Source: Chloroflexota bacterium (GTDB lineage: Bacteria > Chloroflexota > Dehalococcoidia > DSTF01 > JACRBR01). Taken from it: a DNA stretch of 5,376 bases. Of the stretch, positions 1 through 5,092 are shown piece after piece. Made by a program: the position numbers and the translations under genes. The stretch is taken from NCBI GenBank assembly GCA_021813085.1, contig JAKAMA010000194.1:1-5376 (forward strand), written 5' to 3'. Every line of letters starts with the position of its first letter. The stretch's first letter is position 1. A model generated the notes under the pieces. That model saw only the letters and a list, made by a program, of their open reading frames with translations. It did not search any database and was not told the DNA's origin.

Positions 1-357
1 ATCGGCTCGATCGCCGGGATCGAGGTGTATCCGGGGGGCGCGGGATACACGAGCGCGAAGCACGCGGTGCGCGCGGTCACGGAGACGCTGCGCATCGAGC
101 TGCTGGGGCAGCCGGTGCGGGTGACGGAGATCGACCCCGGCATGGTGGAGACGGAGTTCAGCACGGTGCGCTTCGGCGGCGACGCGGAGCGCGCGGCGCA
201 GGTATACGAGGGGCTGACGCCGCTGCGGGCGGAGGACATCGCGGACTGCGTGACGTGGGCGGTGACGCGCCCGAGGCACGTCGACATCGACCAGATCGTC
301 GTGCGGCCGGTGGCGCAGGCGACGGCGACGCAGGTGGCGCGCGGGGCGGGGCTGTGA
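1..357 (+). CDS. Short-chain dehydrogenase/reductase (SDR), 3' part of gene
   Basis: The reading frame is open from the first base of the window and ends at TGA 355-357, so the N-terminal Rossmann half (TGxxxGxG dinucleotide site) lies outside. The 118 visible residues contain the classical SDR catalytic set. A Ser occurs in GSIAG (visible residue 3), and the YxxxK motif is YTSAK (Tyr16, Lys20), exactly 13 residues after the Ser as is usual. The post-catalytic Pro-Gly motif follows in IDPGMVETEF (about 44-53). Such enzymes use NAD(P)H to oxidise or reduce alcohols and ketones in the cytoplasm. The wording around the active site and the C-terminal part (AEDIADCV, then a VDIDQIVVRP-type end) resembles the YdfG/serine 3-dehydrogenase-like group that acts on 3-hydroxy acids. 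Substrate assignment is inference. The gene converges on the thiolase unit across a terminator. Family is secure; the exact substrate is not. Confidence 0.93.
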   Translation: MGSIAGIEVYPGGAGYTSAKHAVRAVTETLRIELLGQPVRVTEIDPGMVETEFSTVRFGGDAERAAQVYEGLTPLRAEDIADCVTWAVTRPRHVDIDQIVVRPVAQATATQVARGAGL

Positions 358-385
358 GGGGGCGGATGGAGGTCGGAGGCACGAG

Positions 386-426
386 GTAGGGTGGACGACC
401 GGGGGCGCGGCAAGCAGCGCCCCTAC
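386..426. repeat. REP-like inverted repeat with GTAGGG/CCCTAC ends
   Basis: The outer arms GTAGGG (386-391) and CCCTAC (421-426) are exact reverse complements. Inside is a second perfect stem, GGGGCGC (402-408) with GCGCCCC (417-423), around an 8-nt loop. The two pairings share bases 421-423, so they are alternative folds rather than one hairpin. The element sits in the non-coding gap between two convergent genes. Its look (a short G+C palindrome with GTAGGGGC-type ends) is that of dispersed REP/MITE-like intergenic repeats. Whether it recurs in the genome cannot be seen here. Confidence 0.5.
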
Positions 427-440
427 GTCCGGCGAACAAC

Positions 441-471
441 AGGAAGGGGCGTCGTCCGGGCGCCCCTTCCT
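441..471. terminator. Bidirectional rho-independent-type terminator
   Basis: A perfect 11-bp stem (441-451 with 461-471) encloses a 9-nt loop (452-460). On the plus strand it is followed by a pyrimidine/T-rich run (471-480) containing six T. On the minus strand the continuation GTTGTTCG also has several T. It lies about 85 nt after the SDR stop and about 55 nt after the thiolase stop, between convergent genes, so it can end both transcripts. The T tracts are imperfect, as is common in very GC-rich genomes. Confidence 0.75.
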
Positions 472-524
472 TCTTCGTTCCGCGAATGTCCCCTGGTACG
501 CGGCGACGTGCGACCGCCGACCGC

Positions 525-1670
525 CTACACCTTCTCCAGCACCTGGAGGGTGCAGGCGGAGCCGAGGCCGATGACGTGGGCGAGGCCGACCTTGGCGCCT
601 TCGACCTGGCGGTTGCCCGCCTCGCCGCGCAGGTGCCAGACGATCTCGCAGACGTTGGCGACGCCGGTCGCGCCGAGCGGGTGGCCCTTCGAGAGCAGGC
701 CGCCGCTGGCGTTGACGGGGATCTTGCCGCCGACGTAGGTGGCGCCCTCATCGATCATGCGGCCCGCCTCGCCCTCGGCGCAGATGCCGAGGTTCTCGTA
801 GTGCAGCAGCTCGGCGGTGGCGAAGCAGTCGTGCAGCTCGATCAGGTCGAGGTCCTCGGGGCCGATGCCGGCCTTCTCGTAGGCCTCCTTCGCCGCGTGG
901 CGGGTGAGGGTGTTGATGTCGGGCATCGTCAGGTCGCGCTGCGTCCACGGGTCGCTGGTGAGCACGGAGGCGGCGACGCGGATGGGCTTCGTGGTGTACT
1001 GGCGGGCCTTCTCCATGGTGCAGAGGACGGCGGCGGCGGCGCCGTCGCCCGTCGGGCAGCACATGTAGAGCGTGTTGGGCCAGGAGACGACCCGGGCGTT
1101 GAGCACGTCCTCGAGGCCGACCTCGGTCTGGTACTGCGAGTAGGGGTTGTGCAGCGAGTGCTTGTGGTTCTTGACCGAGACCTTGGCGAACTGCTCCTGC
1201 GTGGTGCCGTACTTGCGCATGTGCTCGACGCCGGCCATGCCGAAGACCGCGGGCATCAGGCCCGAGCCGAGCACGCCCTCGGTGCTGTAGGCCGGGTCGC
1301 CGCCGGCGGCGCCGCCGCCGAGCAGGCCCATCTTGCCCATCTGTTCGGAGCCGATGGCGAGCGCGGTGTCGTAGGCACCCGACGCGACGGCGTAGTAGGC
1401 CTCGCGGAAGGCGGTGGAGCCGGTGGCGCAGGCGTTGGCCACGTTGATCACGGGGATGCCGGTCTGGCCGATGGTCTGCATGATGCGCTGGCCGACCATG
1501 GCGTTCGACTGATAGAGGTTGCCGCTCGCCATGAGCTCGATGTCTTTCATGTCCATGCCGGCGTCCTTGAGCGCCAGCAGCGCCGCCTGGCCCGCCAGCT
1601 CCGGCACGGTCTTCTCGGGGTAGCGTCCGAACTTGATCATCCCGACGCCGATGATGGCTACGTCTCGCAT
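525..1670 (-). CDS. Thiolase family protein (SCP2-type / acetyl-CoA acetyltransferase)
   Basis: This 381-residue protein has the length and order of motifs of a SCP2-type thiolase. The N-terminus MRDVAIIGVG is followed by the nucleophilic cysteine in ANACATGS (Cys81), the HDCF motif (His280, Asp281, Cys282) that replaces NEAF of classical thiolases, and GHPLGATG (His330). Expected chemistry is CoA-dependent cleavage of 3-ketoacyl-CoA, or the reverse Claisen condensation, in the cytoplasm. All catalytic residues are present, so it looks active, unlike the Cys-less steroid aldolase relatives. The start ATG is chosen because AAGGAGAGG lies just upstream (minus strand); the frame is open far beyond it, but only because of GC richness. 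The gene follows the DUF35 gene by 92 nt in the same direction. DUF35 proteins are known structural partners of such thiolases (archaeal thiolase/HMG-CoA synthase complex; Ltp2-ChsH2 aldolase). The specific acyl-CoA substrate is unknown. Confidence 0.94.
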   Translation of the reverse strand: MRDVAIIGVGMIKFGRYPEKTVPELAGQAALLALKDAGMDMKDIELMASGNLYQSNAMVGQRIMQTIGQTGIPVINVANACATGSTAFREAYYAVASGAYDTALAIGSEQMGKMGLLGGGAAGGDPAYSTEGVLGSGLMPAVFGMAGVEHMRKYGTTQEQFAKVSVKNHKHSLHNPYSQYQTEVGLEDVLNARVVSWPNTLYMCCPTGDGAAAAVLCTMEKARQYTTKPIRVAASVLTSDPWTQRDLTMPDINTLTRHAAKEAYEKAGIGPEDLDLIELHDCFATAELLHYENLGICAEGEAGRMIDEGATYVGGKIPVNASGGLLSKGHPLGATGVANVCEIVWHLRGEAGNRQVEGAKVGLAHVIGLGSACTLQVLEKV

Positions 1671-1762
1671 CGTCCTCTCCTTGGCCGCCTGTCGCTCCGG
1701 CGGCGATGACTGATGCCCCGTGACGGGGCGCTCTGGGTCAGGCTCGCGCGGGGCGAGCGCGC
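1671..1762 (-). other. DUF35-thiolase intergenic spacer with two small hairpins
   Basis: This is the 92-nt gap inside the minus-strand unit. It holds a 6-bp stem with a 3-nt loop (1715-1720 with 1724-1729) and a second 6-bp stem (1684-1689 with 1699-1704) that ends next to the thiolase ribosome-binding site (AAGGAGAGG at about 1674-1682). Neither is followed by a T tract, so they are unlikely terminators. They could affect mRNA stability or the ratio of the two subunits, which is inference. Confidence 0.35.
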
Positions 1763-2194
1763 TTACGCCGGCTTGAAGCTGAAGGCGACCACGTCGTTGC
1801 CTTCGCGGTCGGTGCGGATCGTCTCCGTCACCATCTGGACGGGCATGCCGAACTTGAGCTTCGCCGGGTCCGGCTCGACGCCGTTGATGTTGCAGCGGAC
1901 GCTGACGCCCTCGGGCAGGTCGACGATGGCGGCGACGTACGGCGTCGGCACGCCGGGCGCCGACTGGTGCACGATGGAGAACACGTGCAGCTCGCCGCGG
2001 TCGCTGAGCCTCACGGACTCCATGGCCTCGGTCGAGAAGCACTTGCTGCACGCCATGCGCGTGCCCAGGTAGGTGGCGCCGCACCGCTTGCAGCGGCTGC
2101 CGGAGAGGTACGGCTTCTCGGCCGGGTCTTCGGGGATGGTGAGGAAGGGGACGATGGGCTTTCTGCCCGGCGCCGCCGCGGATGCTTCTGCCAA
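1763..2194 (-). CDS. DUF35 OB-fold / zinc-ribbon protein, thiolase partner
   Basis: This 143-residue protein has the usual DUF35 length and layout. A short N-terminal helix region is followed by a rubredoxin-like zinc ribbon with CKRC (Cys35, Cys38) and CSKC (Cys49, Cys52), then an OB-fold domain from about residue 60 onward. All four zinc ligands are present. These proteins bridge or channel CoA substrates in complexes with thiolases, as in the archaeal thiolase-HMG-CoA synthase assembly and the ChsH2/Ltp2 steroid pair. The position directly upstream of the thiolase supports the same role here. The start is TTG, chosen because a perfect AGGAGG (2201-2206, read on the minus strand) lies 6 nt before it and no ATG or GTG in frame has a comparable site. 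The frame runs on upstream, but those residues are Arg-rich and unlike the family. The promoter at 2321-2350 would drive both genes. Confidence 0.9.
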   Translation of the reverse strand: MAEASAAAPGRKPIVPFLTIPEDPAEKPYLSGSRCKRCGATYLGTRMACSKCFSTEAMESVRLSDRGELHVFSIVHQSAPGVPTPYVAAIVDLPEGVSVRCNINGVEPDPAKLKFGMPVQMVTETIRTDREGNDVVAFSFKPA

Positions 2195-2505
2195 CGGGTG
2201 CCTCCTGAAGGTTCTTCGCCGGCAGGCGCGCGCCCCGAGGGGACGGAAGCACCGCAGGCGCACATGGCCTGCCCATCGGAACGCCCGGATCGTTCGGATT
2301 CGGACGGAGGGGCGATCGGCATTATCCGACGGTGGCGCGCGTCCAGTCAAGGCGGGGCGCAAGCCACGCGGTTGTCATCGTTCCGGGACAGCACCGCCCG
2401 GTCGCGGCTGGTGTAGGATACGGACGAGCTGCCAGCCAGGCGGTCCGCATCGGACCCGCCTCGTCGCGACTGCCGGCCATCGACCATCGATGGGCCGAGA
2501 GGACT
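2195..2505. other. Divergent intergenic region
   Basis: This 311-nt gap between the divergent DUF35 and LON-domain genes shows no convincing small gene. It holds the minus-strand promoter at 2321-2350 and, on the presumed minus-strand leader, a 6-bp hairpin (2254-2259 with 2267-2272) and a tandem hexamer TTCGGATTCGGA (2293-2304). Towards the plus-strand gene there is a weak -10-like TAGGAT (2414-2419) without a good -35, a 10-nt perfect palindrome CCATCGATGG (2484-2493), and the ribosome-binding site GAGAGG (2497-2502) of the LON-domain gene. Confidence 0.6.
2321..2350 (-). promoter_or_regulatory. Sigma70-type promoter of the DUF35-thiolase unit
   Basis: Read on the minus strand, a -35 box TTGACT (2345-2350) and a -10 box GATAAT (2321-2326) are separated by 18 nt. 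Each differs from the consensus at one position. In DNA this GC-rich such a pair is unlikely by chance. Transcription would begin near 2313, giving a leader of roughly 120 nt before the TTG start. Confidence 0.6.
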
Positions 2506-3153
2506 ATGGACCTCCGCCTCTTCCCCTTGCAGACGGTGCTCTTCCCGGGCATGCGCATGCCCCTGCACATCTTCGAGGAGCGCTACAAGATCATGGTGCG
2601 GGAGTGCATCGAGGAGGACGCGCCGTTCGGGGTCGTGCTGATCCGCTCGGGCGCGGAGGTGGGTGCGGGCGCGGTGCCGTGCGACGTGGGAACGACGGCG
2701 CGCATCGTGCAGGTTGAGTACCTCGACGAGGGGCGCATGAACCTGTTCACGATCGGCGGGCAGCGCTTCCGGATCATCGCCGTGAACACGACGAGCCCGT
2801 ACCTGCGGGGCGAGGTGGAGATGCTCGACCAGCGGCGCGACGCGCAGGCGCTGCCGGAGCTGATGGCGCGCGCGGGGGACATGTTCGACGCGTACCTGCG
2901 GACGTACATGGCGCTGGGCGGGCAGTGGACGCGGGGCGTCGACCTGCCTGCGGACGCGGGCGATGCGGCGGACTACATCGCCGCGCGCATGGACATCGCG
3001 GCGCCGCTGAAGCAGGAGCTGCTGGAGCAGCTCTCGCCGGCGGCGCGCATCGAGCGCGAGCTGGAGATCATCGCGGAGGAGCTGCCGGAGATGCGGCTGC
3101 GGCTGGGCGCGTACCTGCGGCAGAAGACGGCGGGCTTCGGCGTGCTCAATTAG
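2506..3153 (+). CDS. LON peptidase substrate-binding domain protein
   Basis: The 215-residue product opens with the hallmark of the Lon N-terminal domain (PF02190). LFPLQTVLFPG (residues 5-15) and PLHIFEERYKIMV (19-31) are followed by a beta-rich section with FGVVLIRSG and FTIGGQRFRI (81-90). The second half (about 113-205) is charged and helical. There is no AAA+ ATPase and no Ser-Lys protease domain, and the length fits a complete stand-alone LON-domain protein rather than a truncated protease. In Lon the domain binds substrate; the job of the stand-alone form in bacteria is not settled and may be to present or sense damaged proteins. The ATG is chosen because the family motif starts five residues later and GAGAGG lies 3 nt upstream. 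The frame also runs upstream for 58 codons, but that part is not family-like. It is transcribed divergently from the DUF35-thiolase unit. Confidence 0.92.
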   Translation: MDLRLFPLQTVLFPGMRMPLHIFEERYKIMVRECIEEDAPFGVVLIRSGAEVGAGAVPCDVGTTARIVQVEYLDEGRMNLFTIGGQRFRIIAVNTTSPYLRGEVEMLDQRRDAQALPELMARAGDMFDAYLRTYMALGGQWTRGVDLPADAGDAADYIAARMDIAAPLKQELLEQLSPAARIERELEIIAEELPEMRLRLGAYLRQKTAGFGVLN

Positions 3154-3303
3154 GGTCGGCCCTCGCGATGGCGCCTTGTCGTCACCCATGCTGACACGAT
3201 GCTGTCACCAGCCGTCGGGTTACGCGCGCTGAAACGCTTCCTCCGCCTCGCCTCACCGGTGTACCGTCGGGGAGACCGATGCTGGAGAGTGAAGGAGGCC
3301 CCC
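3154..3303 (+). other. Intergenic region upstream of dinB-like/tfoX pair
   Basis: This 150-nt gap has no T-tailed hairpin after the LON-domain gene and no promoter that matches consensus well. A short stem TGACA/TGTCA and an 8-nt palindrome CACCGGTG (3254-3261) are visible. The only confident element is the ribosome-binding site AAGGAGG (3292-3298) of the next gene. Confidence 0.4.
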
Positions 3304-3507
3304 ATGGACACGATCACATTCCTGCGGGAACAGCTCGACATGGCCCGCGCCTTCCTCGCCGGCACGCTCGCCGACGTCGACGCCGAGGCGGCGCACGCGC
3401 CGGTACCCGGGCGGCTCAACCCGATCGCTGCCACCTACGCGCATCTCGTCGTCGGCGAGGACGGCTTCGTGAAGGGACTGCGGGGCGGGACCGGCTTCCC
3501 GCGTTAG
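3304..3507 (+). CDS. Short DinB-family-like protein, probably truncated
   Basis: The 67-residue ORF starts at ATG with AAGGAGG 5 nt upstream and ends at TAG. Its sequence matches the first helices of the DinB/YfiT-like four-helix-bundle fold. An amphipathic helix (residues about 5-24) and a PVPGRLNP turn (33-40) are followed by IAATYAHLVVGEDGFV (41-56), where His47 corresponds to the first of the three metal-binding histidines. Complete members are roughly 150-170 residues; here the product stops soon after the second helix, so the other two histidines are missing. The family includes metal-dependent thiol-transferase-like and DNA-damage-inducible proteins. A fragment of this size could not form the bundle alone. 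The next gene begins 16 nt later with an almost identical ribosome-binding site, so any lost part was removed cleanly. It is most likely a remnant; a small functional protein is possible. Confidence 0.65.
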   Translation: MDTITFLREQLDMARAFLAGTLADVDAEAAHAPVPGRLNPIAATYAHLVVGEDGFVKGLRGGTGFPR

Positions 3508-3523
3508 ACGGAAGGAGGTTCGC

Positions 3524-3925
3524 GTGTACGACGAGCGCCTGGCGGGACGCGTGCGCGCCGAGCTGGCAGGCTACGACACCGTCAGCGAACGCACGATGTT
3601 CGGCGGGCTCGCATTCCTGATCGACGGCAAGATGTGCGTCGGCGTCCTCAAGGATGAGCTGGTGGTGCGCGTCGGCTCTGAGCGGTACATGGACGCGCTG
3701 AAGCGCCCGCACGCGCGGCCGATGGACTTCACCGGGCGTCCGAGCCGCGGCATGGTGTACGTCTCGGCGGCCGGCGTGACGCGCGGCGCCGCGCTCAAGC
3801 GGTGGGTCGATGCCGGTGTCACGGCAGCGCGCGCCGCGCCGGCACGGCGGCGCCGCGCTACGCGGGCTGGGCGACCTTCACCTTCACCGCGACGGGGGCG
3901 CCGTCCGCAGCGAGGAGCGCGTTGA
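3524..3925 (+). CDS. TfoX/Sxy N-terminal domain protein with abnormal C-terminal tail
   Basis: Residues 1 to about 105 match the TfoX_N domain (PF04993). MYDERLAGRV is followed by TMFGGLAFLIDGKMCVGV (24-41), LVVRVG (46-51), RPHARPMDFTGRP (61-73) and GMVYV. Stand-alone TfoX_N proteins are widespread outside the gammaproteobacteria, where TfoX/Sxy controls competence; their role elsewhere is not established. The GTG start is supported by AAGGAGG (3512-3518) 5 nt before it and by the family N-terminus. From about residue 110 on, the frame runs through the left copy of the 89-bp repeat. It thereby gains about 24 residues rich in Arg, Pro and Ser that are antisense to an oxidoreductase gene and are not part of the family. 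The stop (3923-3925) lies inside the repeat. The native stop was probably lost when the repeat was joined; a natural convergent overlap is the alternative. It is probably co-transcribed with the short DinB-like ORF. Confidence 0.88.
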   Translation: MYDERLAGRVRAELAGYDTVSERTMFGGLAFLIDGKMCVGVLKDELVVRVGSERYMDALKRPHARPMDFTGRPSRGMVYVSAAGVTRGAALKRWVDAGVTAARAAPARRRRATRAGRPSPSPRRGRRPQRGAR

Positions 3926-3938
3926 CCGCGCCGCCGTC
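3850..3938. repeat. 89-bp direct repeat, left copy (detached 3' end of oxidoreductase gene)
   Basis: It is identical to 5087-5175 at 86 of 89 positions by hand alignment (differences C/T, T/G and T/G). Read on the minus strand it encodes the last 26 residues and stop of the molybdopterin oxidoreductase (stop at 3858-3860), with Asp for Ala and Lys for Gln. Upstream in that frame similarity fades within about 20 nt, although a few bases including CGGCAC still align, and a stop appears at 3984-3986. It is therefore a dead gene end. Similarity stops sharply at 3850 on the left side. Confidence 0.92.
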
Positions 3939-4113
3939 AGTAGTGGGCCGCGGCACCGACCCGGCGCCCGGCGCGCAGATCTGCTACTTCGGCACCGTCG
4001 CGAACTGGAGCGTGAGTGGCACCTGCTCGGTGAACATCGCCGGCCCTGGCTACCTGACGGTCTGGTACAACGGTTCTTGGATCCCGCTCGACACGATCGG
4101 GTACGACCAGTAG
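3939..4113 (+). pseudogene. 5'-truncated C-terminal fragment of an unrecognised, probably extracellular protein
   Basis: From the edge of the left repeat to TAG 4111-4113, the frame reads as a convincing coding end. It has strong G/C third positions, aromatic and Gly/Ser/Thr/Asn-rich beta-type residues, and two cysteines (in QICYFG and GTCSVN) that could form a disulfide in an exported domain; it closes with WIPLDTIGYDQ. No start codon with a ribosome-binding site precedes it. The frame does run back through the repeat to a GTG at 3802, but that part lies within tfoX and antisense oxidoreductase sequence. The simplest view is that an originally longer gene was cut at the repeat boundary. I do not recognise the family. 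It lies just before the surface-protein gene, as if the two were neighbours elsewhere. Confidence 0.55.
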
Positions 4114-4134
4114 ATGCCCACGATTGGAGCACAT

Positions 4135-5070
4135 ATGCACCGGCTTCATCTTCTTTCGCACGTCATGATCCAGAGCTTCGCCGCCGGCCTCGTGTTGGCG
4201 GCGCTCGGCGGCGCCCCAGACACGACACACGCTCAGTCGCCGACTGCTCCCCCCACGACCACGCCGACGCCCGCCGCGGCTCTCACCGGCACGGTCACCG
4301 CGCTGGCGGCAACGCCGACGCCCACTGCTACCGCGCCGGTCACGCCAACCCCGGCCACGCCGGCCCGGCCGTTCGAGATTGCCGGCCGCCTCGTGGAAGA
4401 CCTGAACGGGAACGGCATCGCCGACAGCGGCGACAACTGGGCGCCGGCGCCGACGCTCGTCGAGTTCGTCGCGTGGCGCGACCTCGTGCCGATCACGTCT
4501 GTAACCAGACCCGATGGTATGACCACCTCCGAGTTCTACAGGGCCCTGGTCGACAGCACGGTGGAGATGTTCACCGCGGATGACGGCACGTTTCGGTTCA
4601 CAAACGTCCCGCCTGGGGACTACTCGTTCCGGGTGTGGTGGGCCGGCGGCTTCGTCAACGGCGGCCTTGATCGCCTGCCCGACCTCTACAAGGCGGCCGT
4701 CCGCATCCAGGCCGACGGCTCGGTGACGCTCCCTTCGCCACTGCCCAGGGAATGGCCGGAGACGCGGGGGCCCGCCCCCGACCTCATCGACCCGTCGGTC
4801 GGCACGGTGCCGCCGGTGATCCTGCTGAAGAAGAAGCCAAAGAACATGTTCCCGTACCCGGTCTCGAGCGGCGTCGAGGCGATCACCGCGCGAGGCGTCC
4901 TTGATGTCGGAGCTGCGCTCGCCCGGAACGCGTCGGGGGTCGCGCTCCCAGCAGCGGGTCAGGGCAGCTCCGGGCCGGCCGCCGGCGAGCGATGGCTACC
5001 CGCCGTCGCGCTTACGGTGCTGGCTCTCGGAGCGGGCGCGGTCCTCGTCCGGGCGCGGCGCCGAGGGTAG
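4135..5070 (+). CDS. Secreted surface protein with Thr/Pro linker, SdrD B-like domain and C-terminal anchor
   Basis: The 311-residue product is built like a cell-surface protein. Residues 1-34 form a Sec signal peptide, with hydrophobic core about 12-26 and likely cleavage after THA. Residues 35-78 are a low-complexity Thr/Pro/Ala linker. Residues about 79-170 look like a SdrD B/prealbumin-type beta sandwich: GRLVEDLNGNGIADSGDN (84-101) carries a DxNxNGxxDxxD-type calcium loop, and DDGTFRFTNVPPGDYSFRV (149-167) is the typical closing strand pair. Residues 171-265 are unassigned. The end has LPAAG (271-275), a short spacer, a hydrophobic helix (about 288-305) and RARRRG, the layout of a sortase signal with Ala for Thr, or simply a C-terminal membrane anchor. 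ATG 4135 is preferred because GGAG lies 5 nt upstream; ATG 4114 directly follows the previous stop and has no such site. Third-position GC is visibly lower than in the flanking genes (AGA, GTA, ACA and AAC/GGT codons), and the gene lies between repeat copies, so it was probably acquired. Ligand or function is unknown. Confidence 0.82.
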   Translation: MHRLHLLSHVMIQSFAAGLVLAALGGAPDTTHAQSPTAPPTTTPTPAAALTGTVTALAATPTPTATAPVTPTPATPARPFEIAGRLVEDLNGNGIADSGDNWAPAPTLVEFVAWRDLVPITSVTRPDGMTTSEFYRALVDSTVEMFTADDGTFRFTNVPPGDYSFRVWWAGGFVNGGLDRLPDLYKAAVRIQADGSVTLPSPLPREWPETRGPAPDLIDPSVGTVPPVILLKKKPKNMFPYPVSSGVEAITARGVLDVGAALARNASGVALPAAGQGSSGPAAGERWLPAVALTVLALGAGAVLVRARRRG

Positions 5071-5092
5071 CGGCGCACATCGCCGGGCGCCG
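5071..5092. terminator. Possible hairpin between convergent genes
   Basis: CGGCGC (5071-5076) pairs with GCGCCG (5087-5092) around a 10-nt loop, immediately after the surface-protein stop and before the stop of the minus-strand oxidoreductase. There is no T tract on either side, so it may only be a stability element. Its right arm lies in the repeat and its left arm in the inserted segment, so the hairpin was formed by the junction. Confidence 0.3.

Noticed and set aside
486..1709. A 407-codon open frame on the plus strand, opposite the thiolase gene
   Set aside because: It is rich in Ala, Gly, Val, His and Asp, as expected for the antisense of a GC-rich gene, has no family motif and no good ribosome-binding site. 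The thiolase on the other strand has full catalytic motifs.
1671..2276. Upstream extension of the thiolase frame to give a 583-residue fusion
   Set aside because: The extra residues are Arg/Pro-rich and lie out of frame over the DUF35 gene. The ATG at 1670 has a good ribosome-binding site and matches the family N-terminus.
2195..2362. Longer DUF35 product starting upstream of the TTG
   Set aside because: The added residues are basic and low-complexity and would overlap the predicted promoter. The TTG has a perfect AGGAGG at 6 nt.
2332..2505. LON-domain protein extended 58 codons upstream
   Set aside because: The extension has no LON similarity and no start with a ribosome-binding site. The domain motif begins five residues after the ATG at 2506.
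2347..3189. A 280-codon minus-strand open frame opposite the LON-domain gene
   Set aside because: Its Arg/His/Leu-rich composition is typical of a shadow frame, and the plus strand encodes a recognised domain.
3802..3938. Start of the 3939-4113 coding tail at GTG 3802
   Set aside because: This part overlaps tfoX in another frame and is sequence from the duplicated oxidoreductase end. No ribosome-binding site is visible.
4114..4134. ATG 4114 as start of the surface protein
   Set aside because: It touches the preceding stop codon and lacks a Shine-Dalgarno sequence, while ATG 4135 has GGAG at a proper distance and gives a compact signal peptide. Translational coupling keeps it possible.
4258..4375. 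Repeat array in the Thr/Pro-coding stretch
   Set aside because: The repeated ACG-CCG type codons reflect a low-complexity Thr/Pro/Ala linker in the protein, not an independent DNA repeat or CRISPR.
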